Shown one piece after another: positions 1 to 7,765 of a DNA stretch of 64,000 bases. Made by a program: the position numbers and the translations under genes. This DNA is from an uncultured Eubacteriales bacterium (GTDB taxonomy: Bacteria > Bacillota > Clostridia > Christensenellales > Aristaeellaceae), in assembly GCA_902793605.1 (NCBI GenBank), contig CADBEB010000019.1, positions 1 through 64,000 of the forward strand, read 5' to 3'. The first letter of the stretch is position 1; the number at the start of each line of letters is the position of its first letter. The notes below the pieces were generated by a model that did no database searches, was not told the origin of the DNA, and saw only the letters and a list, made by a program, of their open reading frames with translations.

Positions 1-80
1 TCTCCTTCGGCAAAGACGGAGTCATCTGGACCGAAGACGGCGTCAGCACCCCCATGGAACTCAGCCAGCGTGAAAACTGA
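1..80 (+). CDS. 3' end of an unidentified gene (partial)
   Basis: A reading frame is open from the window edge (first full codon at 3) and ends with TGA at 78-80. It gives 25 residues ending ...STPMELSQREN. The tail is too short to assign a family. It is followed within 10 bases by a palindromic repeat. The frame is real in the sense that it has no stop, but 25 codons is weak evidence alone. Confidence 0.35.
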   Translation, partial: SFGKDGVIWTEDGVSTPMELSQREN

Positions 81-87
81 TTTCGAA

Positions 88-111
88 GACAAAAGAACCA
101 TCCCTTTTGTC
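88..111. repeat. REP-like palindrome of the RAYT-associated type
   Basis: GACAAAAG (88-95) and its exact reverse complement CTTTTGTC (104-111) flank an 8-base loop. It resembles the GACAAGGGGACGGTTC units next to the truncated REP-associated transposase at 8.1 kb, here with AACCATCC in the loop. It could also act as a weak terminator for the upstream gene. Confidence 0.5.
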
Positions 112-117
112 CGAGTG

Positions 118-174
118 ATATGCTCCCTTTATGAAAGACAGTGAATAAAAAACTGTCACATGAAGGGAGCATAT
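118..174. repeat. Nested hairpin repeat, copy A (IS leader/end)
   Basis: The outer arms ATATGCTCCCTT (118-129) and AAGGGAGCATAT (163-174) are perfect inverted repeats. An inner pair GACAGT (137-142) and ACTGTC (152-157) nests inside. It lies 4 bases before the transposase fragment start. An inverted, diverged copy sits at 41111-41163, so this is a mobile-element end or leader rather than a private terminator. Confidence 0.6.
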
Positions 175-178
175 TTCT

Positions 179-325
179 ATGTCAAAGGGGAAATATCAGG
201 TTGAGCTCAAGATAAAAATAGTCCAAGAGTATCTTACAGGGAAGCAAAGCGTAAAAAGTCTGGCAAAGCAATATGGGGTTGGAGTAACGAGCATAAAGGA
301 ATGGATCTTCACTTTGAAAATATAG
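179..325 (+). pseudogene. IS3-type transposase OrfA, N-terminal fragment
   Basis: ATG at 179 opens a 48-residue frame that ends at TAG 323-325. It has the helix-turn-helix of IS3/IS150-type OrfA: a basic start (MSKGKYQ), then EYLTGKQSVKSLAKQYGV and SIKEWI. Complete OrfA proteins are about 90-170 residues and are followed by a DDE-bearing OrfB, which is absent. The fragment ends where the remains of an acetyltransferase gene begin, so it looks like a one-ended insertion remnant. The DNA-binding role is inferred from the family; it is almost certainly not functional. Confidence 0.7.
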
Positions 326-475
326 TCGTTATCTATTTGTACCGATCTGGTAAAAGACAAATCCAGGAGGACAATCACCTTATACCCCGCCAACATTTAC
401 ATCTGTTTCAAAAGCTCTGATTGACATATCTGTGATTTTCTCTACCTGATTTGCTTTTGCTTTGACAATATACAA
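326..475 (-). pseudogene. GNAT acetyltransferase N-terminal remnant
   Basis: Read leftwards from about 475 (TTG), the frame gives VEKITDMSIRAFETDVNVGG, then a TAA at 380-382, and in the same frame GDCPPGF..., then another stop at 329-331. The pattern ITxxSIRAFxxDxxVGG followed by PPG is typical of the start of a GNAT acetyltransferase subgroup. There are two in-frame stops, and the rest of the gene is cut away at the transposase fragment. The assignment rests on motif memory, not on a search. It also accounts for this otherwise gene-free stretch. Confidence 0.45.
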
Positions 476-494
476 CCCACTTTACTCAACTGTC

Positions 495-899
495 TTACTG
501 CCGACCGCAGCCGCTGCACACGCCGGTGTGGACACAGATGATACCTCCGCAGGCGGGACAGGTCCACTGCCTCCGCTCGTGCTCCAGGAAAGCAGCCATC
601 CCCGCCTCCCGAATCACCCGCAGATTCTCCAGCGGGGATTCGCAGAGCGGGTACTTCGATCCGTACCGGGTTTCCTTTTCCATGACGTCAGCGCAGGGAA
701 AATCCGGGCACTCATCACAGAATGAATACCCGTTTGCCCTTCTCTTTTCACACAGGATGATGCCGCATCCGGACGAACAGAACTCCGGCTTATTGTCATT
801 TGGGCCGCGGCATCCTGCACAGGGGCTGGTCTCAGCCAGTACACGCTTGCAGATGCTGCAGTCCAGCCCGCACGGGGCGATCATATTCGCAGTGAACAT
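495..899 (-). CDS. DUF3795-type cysteine-rich protein
   Basis: A 134-residue protein very rich in cysteine pairs: CGLDCSIC, CAGCRG, CSSGCGIILC, CDECPDFPC, and C-terminal CPACGG and CSGCGRQ. The first part (about residues 6-75) fits the DUF3795 metal-binding family, and the tail adds a zinc-ribbon-like knuckle. The exact function is unknown; iron-sulfur or zinc binding is inferred from the cysteines. An AGGAGG lies 10 bases before ATG 899 but only 1 base before the alternative ATG at 908, so 899 is preferred. A second DUF3795 domain occurs at 31.3-32.3 kb, fused to DinB. Confidence 0.7.
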   Translation of the reverse strand: MFTANMIAPCGLDCSICKRVLAETSPCAGCRGPNDNKPEFCSSGCGIILCEKRRANGYSFCDECPDFPCADVMEKETRYGSKYPLCESPLENLRVIREAGMAAFLEHERRQWTCPACGGIICVHTGVCSGCGRQ

Positions 900-914
900 T
901 CCTTTCATGCCTCC

Positions 915-1058
915 TCACTTATCCAGAACGGTTGAACGGCAATATATGATCTCGCAGTCACCACTGCCAGTGAATCGCCCGATCTCATATTTCAGCCTGG
1001 CTTCCTGAAGAATCTTTTCATATCTCTCCTCAAGGTCCACTGTCTGTCCCCGAACCAT
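915..1058 (-). CDS. Small hypothetical protein (47 aa)
   Basis: ATG at 1058-1056 opens a 47-residue frame (MVRGQTVDLEERYEKILQ...STVLDK) ending at 915. It starts 5 bases after the upstream isochorismatase-GNAT gene stops and ends 15 bases before the next gene starts, so it would be the middle gene of a tight trio. The first half is charged and probably helical. The ribosome site is poor (AAAAAG), so translation would depend on coupling. No family was recognised, and it may be a chance frame. Confidence 0.35.
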   Translation of the reverse strand: MVRGQTVDLEERYEKILQEARLKYEIGRFTGSGDCEIIYCRSTVLDK

Positions 1059-1063
1059 TCTTT

Positions 1064-2086
1064 TTATAATCTGTATTCCATCTGGACATCAAAGGGCTCC
1101 GCTGCTGCAAGTTCCTCATTGATTTCTTCCGTGAAACTGCATCCAAGTGCCCGGTATGCCGCCTGTGACTCTTTTGAGGAATGACCCGAAATGTACAGTT
1201 TGTCCGCGCCCAGCTGCCGCGCCTCTTCGCAGGCCATTGAAAAGAGCTTCCTGCCAATGCCCTGACGCCTGTATTCCTCTGATATCTGAAGACAAACCAG
1301 CTGCACATATCTTGCCGCGACTCCGAATATTCGGCGGGAGACAGTCGCAAAGCCAATGATCCGTTCACCTTCGAACGCACCAAAACCAGTCTGGTCGAGG
1401 TTCATATGATGCACCACGTCTTCTGCTATTTCCCGGCGTTGTTCCAGCGACCAGTTTTCTTCATAGACATTCGGCACAAGCTTCCAATCGTTGTCTGTCT
1501 TTCTCCAACACGCCGTAACTGTCTGGTGGCGGACAAAATCATCCAGTGAATTACCTGTGAAATTATTATTGTCCAATCTCTTGTATTGATATTTAATTCC
1601 CATATAGATGGCAAGATTCTTGACTTCACAGCCCTTGTCCGTGTAGTAAGCAAGCATTTCCGGCATCTTCTTCAAGTCATAGCTGGTCACACAATCGGAG
1701 ATGACATGAACAGCATATCCGGCCTTTATCATGTTAAAACAGGTGGATTTCACACAGGCAGTGGCATCAGCACCTGCAATGTAAAACTCCCTGATATCCT
1801 TTGCCCGGATGAATTCCGAAAACTCTTCACTGGTCAGGGCGTTGGTCTTTGTCTTAACGAAAATATGATCCGAGACAATCTTGAGTTCCGGCACAAATTC
1901 TGCTCCTTTTGTGCCTGGCTTGAATGTGCGCGTACCGGCGGACAGATTGTTGTGCTGTATGTACACAATGTCCATACCGCTTTCCGCTGCCCAATCGATG
2001 GCAGCATTCAGTCTGTCAATGATGTCCCTGTAGTGTTTTGTAATATCGTTTTGAATATCAATCACGACAAGTGCTTTTCTGTTCAT
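1064..2086 (-). CDS. Isochorismatase-like hydrolase fused to GNAT acetyltransferase
   Basis: A two-domain protein of 340 residues. Residues 1-175 match the cysteine hydrolase (isochorismatase/nicotinamidase) fold: Asp10 in VVIDIQND, Lys78 in IFVKTKTNA and Cys111 in GADATACVKS form the expected Asp-Lys-Cys triad. Residues about 185-335 are a GNAT acetyltransferase with the acetyl-CoA loop YRRQGIGRKLF. The two activities normally sit on separate proteins. Both sets of key residues look intact, so neither half is obviously dead. The substrate is unknown; an amide whose hydrolysis product is then acetylated is speculation. Cytoplasmic. Confidence 0.8.
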   Translation of the reverse strand: MNRKALVVIDIQNDITKHYRDIIDRLNAAIDWAAESGMDIVYIQHNNLSAGTRTFKPGTKGAEFVPELKIVSDHIFVKTKTNALTSEEFSEFIRAKDIREFYIAGADATACVKSTCFNMIKAGYAVHVISDCVTSYDLKKMPEMLAYYTDKGCEVKNLAIYMGIKYQYKRLDNNNFTGNSLDDFVRHQTVTACWRKTDNDWKLVPNVYEENWSLEQRREIAEDVVHHMNLDQTGFGAFEGERIIGFATVSRRIFGVAARYVQLVCLQISEEYRRQGIGRKLFSMACEEARQLGADKLYISGHSSKESQAAYRALGCSFTEEINEELAAAEPFDVQMEYRL

Positions 2087-2137
2087 TTTTCTGACCTCTG
2101 TTTCCTGTTCAGTTTATCCTTTGGCATCAGTATATTT

Positions 2138-2740
2138 TCAATCCTCGTTTTTTCTGATCCAATCATCCAAAAATCGCATTTGTTCGTCCGTATGGAACCA
2201 ATGCTCGCCATGCGCCATCACGGTGAGCTCAGCATTGTGTTCTCTGGCAAAGGCACGGATCGTCGTCTCGCTGGTCATCGTGTCTTTTTCTCCATAGAGG
2301 ATCTTTGTTGGCACCTTCCATCTGATTGGGTGCTCCCGCACATAGCAGAGATAGTTCCAGGACAGATCCTCACCGAAATCGGTGCGGATCACGCCCTTTG
2401 CCTTCAGGTCCGCCTCCGTCACATTCGCCCACAGCATCATATTGATGATCAGTTTCTCCATATCGACGATGGGTGAAATGAAATATGCCTTGCATTTCAG
2501 GTCTTCTATTTCTGCATTCATGCTGAAGAATGCGCCGATACTGTTGGCGATCAGAATGATACTTTTGTGCTCGGATTTCAGTTTCTCTGCCGCTGCATGA
2601 ATCTCCATACCCGTTTCCCATGGGGTAAAGATCCGATAATCCAGGCCGAAGACCTCACAGTTCGGAAGCAACGGCTTATAGTGCTCACACTCCGCCGCAG
2701 AGCCGCCTTTTCCGTGAATGTATAATACCAATTCTTTCAT
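2138..2740 (-). CDS. Alpha/beta hydrolase
   Basis: A 200-residue cytoplasmic alpha/beta hydrolase without a signal peptide. It begins with the oxyanion strand LVLYIHGKGG. The nucleophile elbow ANSIGA contains Ser67, the acid is probably Asp153 in LYGEKDT, and the base is His180 in HGEHWF. The compact size and the HGKGG start resemble small carboxylesterase/YqiA-like proteins. The substrate cannot be told. It is followed on the same strand by the isochorismatase-GNAT fusion after 51 bases, and preceded by a TetR gene with a 61-base gap, so the group may be co-transcribed under TetR control. Confidence 0.75.
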   Translation of the reverse strand: MKELVLYIHGKGGSAAECEHYKPLLPNCEVFGLDYRIFTPWETGMEIHAAAEKLKSEHKSIILIANSIGAFFSMNAEIEDLKCKAYFISPIVDMEKLIINMMLWANVTEADLKAKGVIRTDFGEDLSWNYLCYVREHPIRWKVPTKILYGEKDTMTSETTIRAFAREHNAELTVMAHGEHWFHTDEQMRFLDDWIRKNED

Positions 2741-2801
2741 AAATCATCTCTTCCTGTTCGGATGTAATGCCCTTTACCTGATTTATCCGGATCAAACACT
2801 G

Positions 2802-3395
2802 TTACCTCACCTCATATGCCGCAATAAAGTGCCGGCTGAATGCATCAATCTTCCTGATCGCGTCCTCTGTTTTTTCCGGCTCCCGGTCGCACAGATGGAT
2901 CAGTGCCGAAATCGGCGCAGTGTAGGCGAAGGCCAGCATGGCGGGATCGTCCCGGCGGATCAGACCCTTGTCCATCATCCCGGCAAAGATGGGTGTGAAC
3001 ATCTCCGTTAACCCGGTCAGAAAGTGCTTCGTCGCCAATTCCCTCGCGCGGTCATCCCGAAATTGTTCCAGCGTGAGTACCTTCCTCGTTTTCACGATCT
3101 GCTCATCATGAATCGTAAGATTTGCCATCCGCATGGTCATGGCGACGAATTCTTCCGAAGAATCTGGCACTGGCGGCAGATGCTCCGGAGAACCGAAGCG
3201 TTCCCCGTAATAGGCGATCATCATGTCAAGCAGCGCATTCCAGATGGCTTCCTTACTTTCATAATGCTTGTAAATGCCCGACTTGACCAATCCGAGAGAC
3301 GCAGACAACTCCCTGATGTTGGTTCCCTCATACCCCTTTTGTGAGAACATCTCCAGCGCTGCTGCCAGGATTCTTTCCTTCGTGTCTTTAGCCAT
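2802..3395 (-). CDS. TetR/AcrR family transcriptional regulator
   Basis: 197 residues. The N-terminal helix-turn-helix is clear: RILAAALEMFSQKGYEGTNI, then LGLVKSGIYKHYESKE, the classic TetR three-helix start. The C-terminal part is the variable ligand-binding domain. ATG 3395 is chosen because GGAGG lies 5 bases upstream; a GTG at 3401 overlaps that ribosome site. The promoter and a perfect dyad lie immediately upstream, so self-repression is likely. The inducer is unknown. The hydrolase and isochorismatase-GNAT genes downstream are possible targets. Confidence 0.88.
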   Translation of the reverse strand: MAKDTKERILAAALEMFSQKGYEGTNIRELSASLGLVKSGIYKHYESKEAIWNALLDMMIAYYGERFGSPEHLPPVPDSSEEFVAMTMRMANLTIHDEQIVKTRKVLTLEQFRDDRARELATKHFLTGLTEMFTPIFAGMMDKGLIRRDDPAMLAFAYTAPISALIHLCDREPEKTEDAIRKIDAFSRHFIAAYEVR

Positions 3396-3411
3396 ACGCA
3401 CCTCCGTGAAA

Positions 3412-3437
3412 AATAAGTGACCCTTCGTTCACTTATT
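3412..3437. promoter_or_regulatory. Candidate TetR operator
   Basis: AATAAGTGA (3412-3420) and TCACTTATT (3429-3437) form a perfect 9-bp inverted repeat with an 8-base spacer. It overlaps the -10 box of the tetR promoter and extends downstream over its start point. A looser second pair, GTGA and TCAC, lies at 3441-3456 inside the promoter spacer. The position fits autoregulation. Confidence 0.65.
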
Positions 3438-3463
3438 ATGGTGAGCGAAAGATCACTTGTCAA
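3435..3463 (-). promoter_or_regulatory. Promoter of the tetR gene
   Basis: On the minus strand TTGACA (3463-3458) and CATAAT (3440-3435) are separated by exactly 17 bases. The tetR start codon lies 40 bases downstream. Confidence 0.7.
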
Positions 3464-3557
3464 TCTGTTTATGGGTTTTTTACATTCCAGAGGAGCGATG
3501 GGGACAACCCTTTTCGTTCCCTTTTCTTTACCGGACAGTCCCATTCTGTTCGAGATG

Positions 3558-4193
3558 TCACAGGGCAGCAGTGCTTACTGGGAATGTGAAAAAGGTATCC
3601 GGCCAGGGTTCGTTTTCCAGTGTAAAATGCCACCACTCCGATTCCAGCGGGCGGAAGCCGTGCTTCATCATAAGTCCCTGCAGGAACATGCGGTTCGCAT
3701 GCTGTTTTTCACTGACGCCGGGATAATCCGGATGGCTCTTTTCCCCAAACCAGTCAAACGTTCCGCCCATGTCGATATCCTGTTGCGCCGCCATATCGAA
3801 CAGCGTCAGGTCCACCGTGCTGCCCCGGCTGTGGCCGGAATGCTCATCGATGTAGTGCTGCGGGATAATGTCCTTCTTCCCGAGGTCCGGATAGAAATAC
3901 GGCTTCATCCGGATATCCGCCGGATCCTTCGCCCAGCGCACGAAATGGTCCACGGCCTTCTGCGGGCGATATGCGTCAAAGATCTTCAGGCGATATCCGA
4001 GGCCTGCCGCCTCATCGCTGACCTTCTTCAGCGCCTGGGCTGCTTCCCGCGTCATTAGGGCAACCGGTTCCTCATACCCGTCAATCCGCTCGCCGATGAA
4101 ATTGAATGAGGAATAATACCGGATATCCAGCAGGATGTCCGGAATCACTTCCCCGATGCAGACAAAGCCGGAAACATTATCTGAAAACTTCAT
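3558..4193 (-). CDS. D-Ala-D-Ala dipeptidase (VanX/DdpX family)
   Basis: A 211-residue M15 zinc peptidase that cleaves D-alanyl-D-alanine. Zinc and catalytic residues are visible: Arg76 in DAYRPQ, His121 and Asp128 in SGHSRGSTVDL, Glu186 and His189 in ESEWWHF. There is no signal peptide, so it acts in the cytoplasm, like VanX and DdpX. ATG 4193 has GGGAGG 7 bases upstream; the longer frame to 4307 lacks support. No vanA/vanH-type ligase or dehydrogenase is nearby, so peptidoglycan dipeptide recycling is more likely than glycopeptide resistance. A DUF819 membrane protein gene lies 14 bases upstream in the same operon. Confidence 0.85.
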   Translation of the reverse strand: MKFSDNVSGFVCIGEVIPDILLDIRYYSSFNFIGERIDGYEEPVALMTREAAQALKKVSDEAAGLGYRLKIFDAYRPQKAVDHFVRWAKDPADIRMKPYFYPDLGKKDIIPQHYIDEHSGHSRGSTVDLTLFDMAAQQDIDMGGTFDWFGEKSHPDYPGVSEKQHANRMFLQGLMMKHGFRPLESEWWHFTLENEPWPDTFFTFPVSTAAL

Positions 4194-4207
4194 GGGTATC
4201 CCTCCCC

Positions 4208-5428
4208 TTACGCCCCCAGCAGGGATCCCACCAGGATTCCCAGCCAGGTGCCGATCACATATCCGAAGGTGCCCACCAGCATGCATGGCCCGATCAGTTT
4301 CACCCATCCCTGGGAAATCGCCATGCCGGCCGCGGTGGTCGGCCCGCCGATATTCGCATTGGAAGCCAGGATAATATCCTCCAGGTCGAACTTCAAAAGC
4401 TTTCCTCCCAGGAAGCAGAAAGCCATGTTGAACAGTACAATGATCATGCAGAACAGCAGCATGATCGGCGCGTTCCGGACCAGCGCGCCGATGGATGCCG
4501 GTACGCCGATCACAAAGAAGAACAGATAGATCATCCAGGTGCCGAGCTCCTGCGCACCATGCATTTCTTCCGCCTGTTTATGGAAACAGGTGGCAAAAAT
4601 GACAGAGAAATTGGTGATCCAGACATACTGGCTGCCGAAGAAGGTGTTCAGCATCTGCGTGAACCAGCTGTCCTTCGGAATCAGCCCGGCAAAGAAGTTA
4701 CCGATCAGCCTTGAAAGGAACACGATGACTGCCGCGTAGGCCAGGTCGACAGCGATATCCTTCAGGGATACATGCTTCCGGGTCCAGTACTGCCTGGCCA
4801 GCGTCTCTGTATCGCCTTTCCCTTTGGAAGCCACCTCGTCAATATGGGGATGGCTGTAGCGATTCCGGAAGAATGCACTTCCGGCGATCCCGAGCAGCAC
4901 CAGGAAATACAGCGCCATATTCAGGTTGTCCGCCACAGTGGTGGCAGAAATCAGGCTGCTGTCTACATGAAAAGCATCCGCGATCGCGGTGAAGTTCACG
5001 CCGCCACCGATATAGGAACCGGTCATCATCGCAGCCGCGCCGGGCAGGCCTTTCACCGCGCCGCTCAGCAACAGAGTGGCAAGCACCGTACCGGCCACCG
5101 TGCCTGCCGCGCCAATCAGGAAGATCAGCAGGAAGCGCCCGGTCTCCTTCCAGATCTTCCGGATGTTGGTCTGCAGAAGCAGCAGCGGAATCGCCAGCGG
5201 TACCGCATAACCCCACACGATATCATCAAACATCGGCGCGCTGTCCGGAATCACCCGCAGGTTCACCAATACCAGCGCGATCAACAGCGTGATGATTGCC
5301 CCGGAAATCTTCGACGCCCACTTGTACTTCTGTTCCAGTCCGATGGCAATCGCCGTCGCCGCAAAGAGCACCACCAGCAATGCCCAGTGGTTATCCGCAG
5401 CGATCAGAGTCTGAACCGTCTGTTCCAT
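4208..5428 (-). CDS. DUF819 family membrane protein (YjcL-like)
   Basis: 406 residues with about ten hydrophobic segments starting at residue 15 (WALLVVLFAATAIAIGLEQ). It carries the DUF819 hallmarks: the early LEQKYKWASKISGAI, and MTGSYIGGGVNFTAI near residue 140. The repeated SNANIGGPTTAAGM motif near the C-terminus suggests an inverted-repeat transporter fold. The substrate of DUF819 proteins is not established. Position directly upstream of a D-Ala-D-Ala dipeptidase gene makes a dipeptide or amino-acid exporter or importer an attractive guess. GGAG lies 8 bases before the ATG. Confidence 0.8.
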   Translation of the reverse strand: MEQTVQTLIAADNHWALLVVLFAATAIAIGLEQKYKWASKISGAIITLLIALVLVNLRVIPDSAPMFDDIVWGYAVPLAIPLLLLQTNIRKIWKETGRFLLIFLIGAAGTVAGTVLATLLLSGAVKGLPGAAAMMTGSYIGGGVNFTAIADAFHVDSSLISATTVADNLNMALYFLVLLGIAGSAFFRNRYSHPHIDEVASKGKGDTETLARQYWTRKHVSLKDIAVDLAYAAVIVFLSRLIGNFFAGLIPKDSWFTQMLNTFFGSQYVWITNFSVIFATCFHKQAEEMHGAQELGTWMIYLFFFVIGVPASIGALVRNAPIMLLFCMIIVLFNMAFCFLGGKLLKFDLEDIILASNANIGGPTTAAGMAISQGWVKLIGPCMLVGTFGYVIGTWLGILVGSLLGA

Positions 5429-5448
5429 ACACAGTTCTCCGTTCCATA

Positions 5449-6600
5449 TCAGTCTCCGAACAGTTCGGCAGTCCCCGTCATCCGGTCGGCCACCTTCACA
5501 CCGAACGGGCAGCGACTTTCACAGTCACGGCAGCCGAGACATTCCCCGGCATGATGTTCCAGGGAAAGATAATGCTGCTTAAGGGATTCCGGAACTTCCG
5601 ACTGCATGACCGCCAGGTCATAGAGCTTGTTCACCATGGCAATATCAATGTCAACGGGACAGGGTTTGCAGTGGCCGCAGTAGATGCATTCCCCGCCTGC
5701 AAACGTATGTTTCGGCGCACTTGCAAGCACGCTTGCGTAATCTTTTTCACTGTCCTGCGCTGTTTCATATGCCACGGCGGCATCGACCTGATCGGGCGTA
5801 TCGTAACCGCACAGCACAGATGCCACCGCCGGCTTGGTCAGTGCGTAATGGATGCACTGGACCGGCGTCAGAGCCACGCCGAACGGGGAACGTTCCGCGT
5901 AAAACAGGCGCCCTCCCGCAAACGGCTTCATACAGGTGATTCCGACATCCTGCTGTTCGCAGATTTTATACATCTCCGCCCGGACCGGATCAACGCCGTT
6001 CAGGTCTTCCGCATACTGATCCGCGAAATAGTTTTCGATTACATCGGTCGGCGGCATCAGGTCAAAAGCCGGATTCACGCTGAAAAGAATCATTTCCGCC
6101 AGTCCGCTTTCCGCGACTTTCCGGACAATCACCGGATTATGGGTCGATAATCCGATATGCCGGATCCTTCCCTGCTCCTTCAGCTCCATGACATAATCCA
6201 GATAGGGCCCCGGATTGGAAACGATTTCCCAATCATCTTCCCGGTCCACATAATGGATCATGCCCAGATCGATATAATCCGTCTTCAGCCGCGCAAGCAG
6301 GTCCTCAAAGGCAATGCGGCACTGCTCGGCATCCCGGGTACGGGTATACTGTCCGTTCTGCCAGGTGGAACCGATATGCCCCTGCACAATCCATCCGGCA
6401 CGGTCTCCCTCCATCGCCTGCCCGATGATATCCCGTGATTTCGGGTCCGGCATCCAGCAGTCAACGATGTTGATTCCCTGCCCGTGAGCATATTTCAGCA
6501 GGGCGACGGATTCACTTTCCTCATGCCGCTCCAGCCATTCGCCGCCGAAACCGATCTCGCTAACCAGCAAGTTGGTCTTTCCAAGACGTCTGTAATTCAT
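5449..6600 (-). CDS. Aldo/keto reductase with 4Fe-4S C-terminal domain
   Basis: 383 residues. The N-terminal (beta/alpha)8 aldo/keto reductase part starts RLGKTNLLVSEIGFGGEWL. The catalytic Asp/Tyr region is diverged (NIVDCWMPDP replaces the usual DTA..Y), so classical reductase chemistry is uncertain. The C-terminus has two ferredoxin-like clusters, CIYCGHCKPCP and CLGCRDCESRCPF. This architecture is common in anaerobes, where the substrate is rarely known. It sits 20 bases upstream of DUF819 and probably shares its operon. Confidence 0.82.
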   Translation of the reverse strand: MNYRRLGKTNLLVSEIGFGGEWLERHEESESVALLKYAHGQGINIVDCWMPDPKSRDIIGQAMEGDRAGWIVQGHIGSTWQNGQYTRTRDAEQCRIAFEDLLARLKTDYIDLGMIHYVDREDDWEIVSNPGPYLDYVMELKEQGRIRHIGLSTHNPVIVRKVAESGLAEMILFSVNPAFDLMPPTDVIENYFADQYAEDLNGVDPVRAEMYKICEQQDVGITCMKPFAGGRLFYAERSPFGVALTPVQCIHYALTKPAVASVLCGYDTPDQVDAAVAYETAQDSEKDYASVLASAPKHTFAGGECIYCGHCKPCPVDIDIAMVNKLYDLAVMQSEVPESLKQHYLSLEHHAGECLGCRDCESRCPFGVKVADRMTGTAELFGD

Positions 6601-6656
6601 GCCGCATCCTCCATATAAAGTCGATCAGTTCCTGTCCGGTCATAACGCTGTACCGG

Positions 6657-7250
6657 TCAGTCGATCCATGTGACCTCATTTCCTTTCAGCTTCATCAGAT
6701 TCCGGTTCGGCAAACCATTTTCTGTCTCAGGGTATCCGATGATCACCGCGCCGTAAACACGTTCTGTTTCTTTCATTCCAAGTGAATACAGGCACTCCAG
6801 GATTTCCGGCTCTTCATTCAGCCATTTTAGCTGATTGATCCAGCAGCTGCCAAGGTCCAGCGCATTGGCGGCAACCATCATATTCTCAAGTGCGCAGGCG
6901 CAATCTGCAATATTATTCCCATAGTCTTTCCGGTTCGCCACCGCAATCAGAAGCGGAGCATTATAGCAGAATACATATCCGCCCTTCTTTGCGGCTGTAA
7001 CAGAATACTTCATACTTGCATACATGTTTTCCGTAATTTCCATTCCGGCAAAGGCTTTCTCCGTGAGCGCAATCAGCCTGTCAAGCACGTCCCGGTTCCG
7101 GATCACAAGAAAATGGCTGGTCTGATTGTTCCCACCGCTGGGAGCCTGCCTGCCGGCTTCCAGGACCTTTTCAATTTTCTCCGATTCGACCGGATCCGGT
7201 TTATAGTTCCGGGTGCTTCTCCGGGTTATGATTGCTTCCAGCGCATCCAT
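6657..7250 (-). CDS. Nitroreductase family protein
   Basis: 197 residues of the FMN-dependent nitroreductase fold. The start AIITRRSTRNYKPDPV and APSGGNNQTSHFLV carry the phosphate-binding Arg-Arg-Ser and Ser positions of the family, and GSCWINQLKW forms the second half of the FMN site. ATG 7250 is preceded by AAAGGAG at 8 bases; the frame extension to 7439 is a shadow over the neighbouring gene. It follows the VOC gene by 4 bases, so the two are co-translated. Likely an NAD(P)H-dependent flavoenzyme acting on a quinone, nitro or enone compound. Confidence 0.85.
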   Translation of the reverse strand: MDALEAIITRRSTRNYKPDPVESEKIEKVLEAGRQAPSGGNNQTSHFLVIRNRDVLDRLIALTEKAFAGMEITENMYASMKYSVTAAKKGGYVFCYNAPLLIAVANRKDYGNNIADCACALENMMVAANALDLGSCWINQLKWLNEEPEILECLYSLGMKETERVYGAVIIGYPETENGLPNRNLMKLKGNEVTWID

Positions 7251-7254
7251 GGGT

Positions 7255-7731
7255 TTACTCCTTTCTCTGTTTATTTTGTTCAAACCTCTTGTCTGACTGA
7301 GCCTGGAAAGATTCCGGAGGCATTTCCATGACTTCGATCTGCGTCCCGTCCGGGTCATGAGTCCAGAACATCCAGCATTGGGATTTTCCTCTTTTGACTT
7401 CTGAATCCAGCGGACCTCCGGCAGCTTTAACAGCATCATAGGACCGGCGGATATCCTTCGTCATCAGGCACAGATGACAGATACCGATTACATCCGATCC
7501 GGTGATCCCTTCACGCGTACCGTCTGAAAACAACTCAAGGTATTGTCCCGGTGCGATATACAAATACACCGTGCCTAGAGAACCGTCTTCCCGGAACATC
7601 CGGAAAGCCTCCCGCAGGCCGAGCACTTCTGTGTAATACCGGACACTGTCTGTTATACCGCGTGTGCGGATTGCCATATGGCTCAACCCCGAAACGATCT
7701 GACATTCCCGGTCGTCATGCTGATTGCTCAT
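7255..7731 (-). CDS. VOC (glyoxalase/bleomycin resistance) family protein
   Basis: 158 residues with the paired beta-alpha-beta-beta-beta modules of the vicinal oxygen chelate fold. Module one begins LSHMAIRTRGITDSVRYYTE, and module two has ICHLCLMTKDIRRSYDAV, ending in WTHDPDGTQIEVMEM. Candidate metal ligands are His18 in LSHMAI, Glu in QYLELFS, His in ICHLCL and Glu in QIEVMEM, matching the glyoxalase pattern. Whether it is a lyase or a binding protein is open. Co-transcribed with the nitroreductase. Confidence 0.82.
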   Translation of the reverse strand: MSNQHDDRECQIVSGLSHMAIRTRGITDSVRYYTEVLGLREAFRMFREDGSLGTVYLYIAPGQYLELFSDGTREGITGSDVIGICHLCLMTKDIRRSYDAVKAAGGPLDSEVKRGKSQCWMFWTHDPDGTQIEVMEMPPESFQAQSDKRFEQNKQRKE

Positions 7732-7765
7732 GGTATTTCCTCCGCTTCTTACACACTCTCCTGCA

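Noticed and set aside
3417..4058. Long plus-strand frame over the dipeptidase gene
   Set aside because: Antisense shadow of the VanX-type gene: no ribosome site, no family, and the minus-strand frame has all catalytic residues.
3558..4193. Glycopeptide resistance from the VanX-like gene
   Set aside because: No vanA/vanB ligase, vanH or vanRS genes nearby; dipeptide recycling is more likely.
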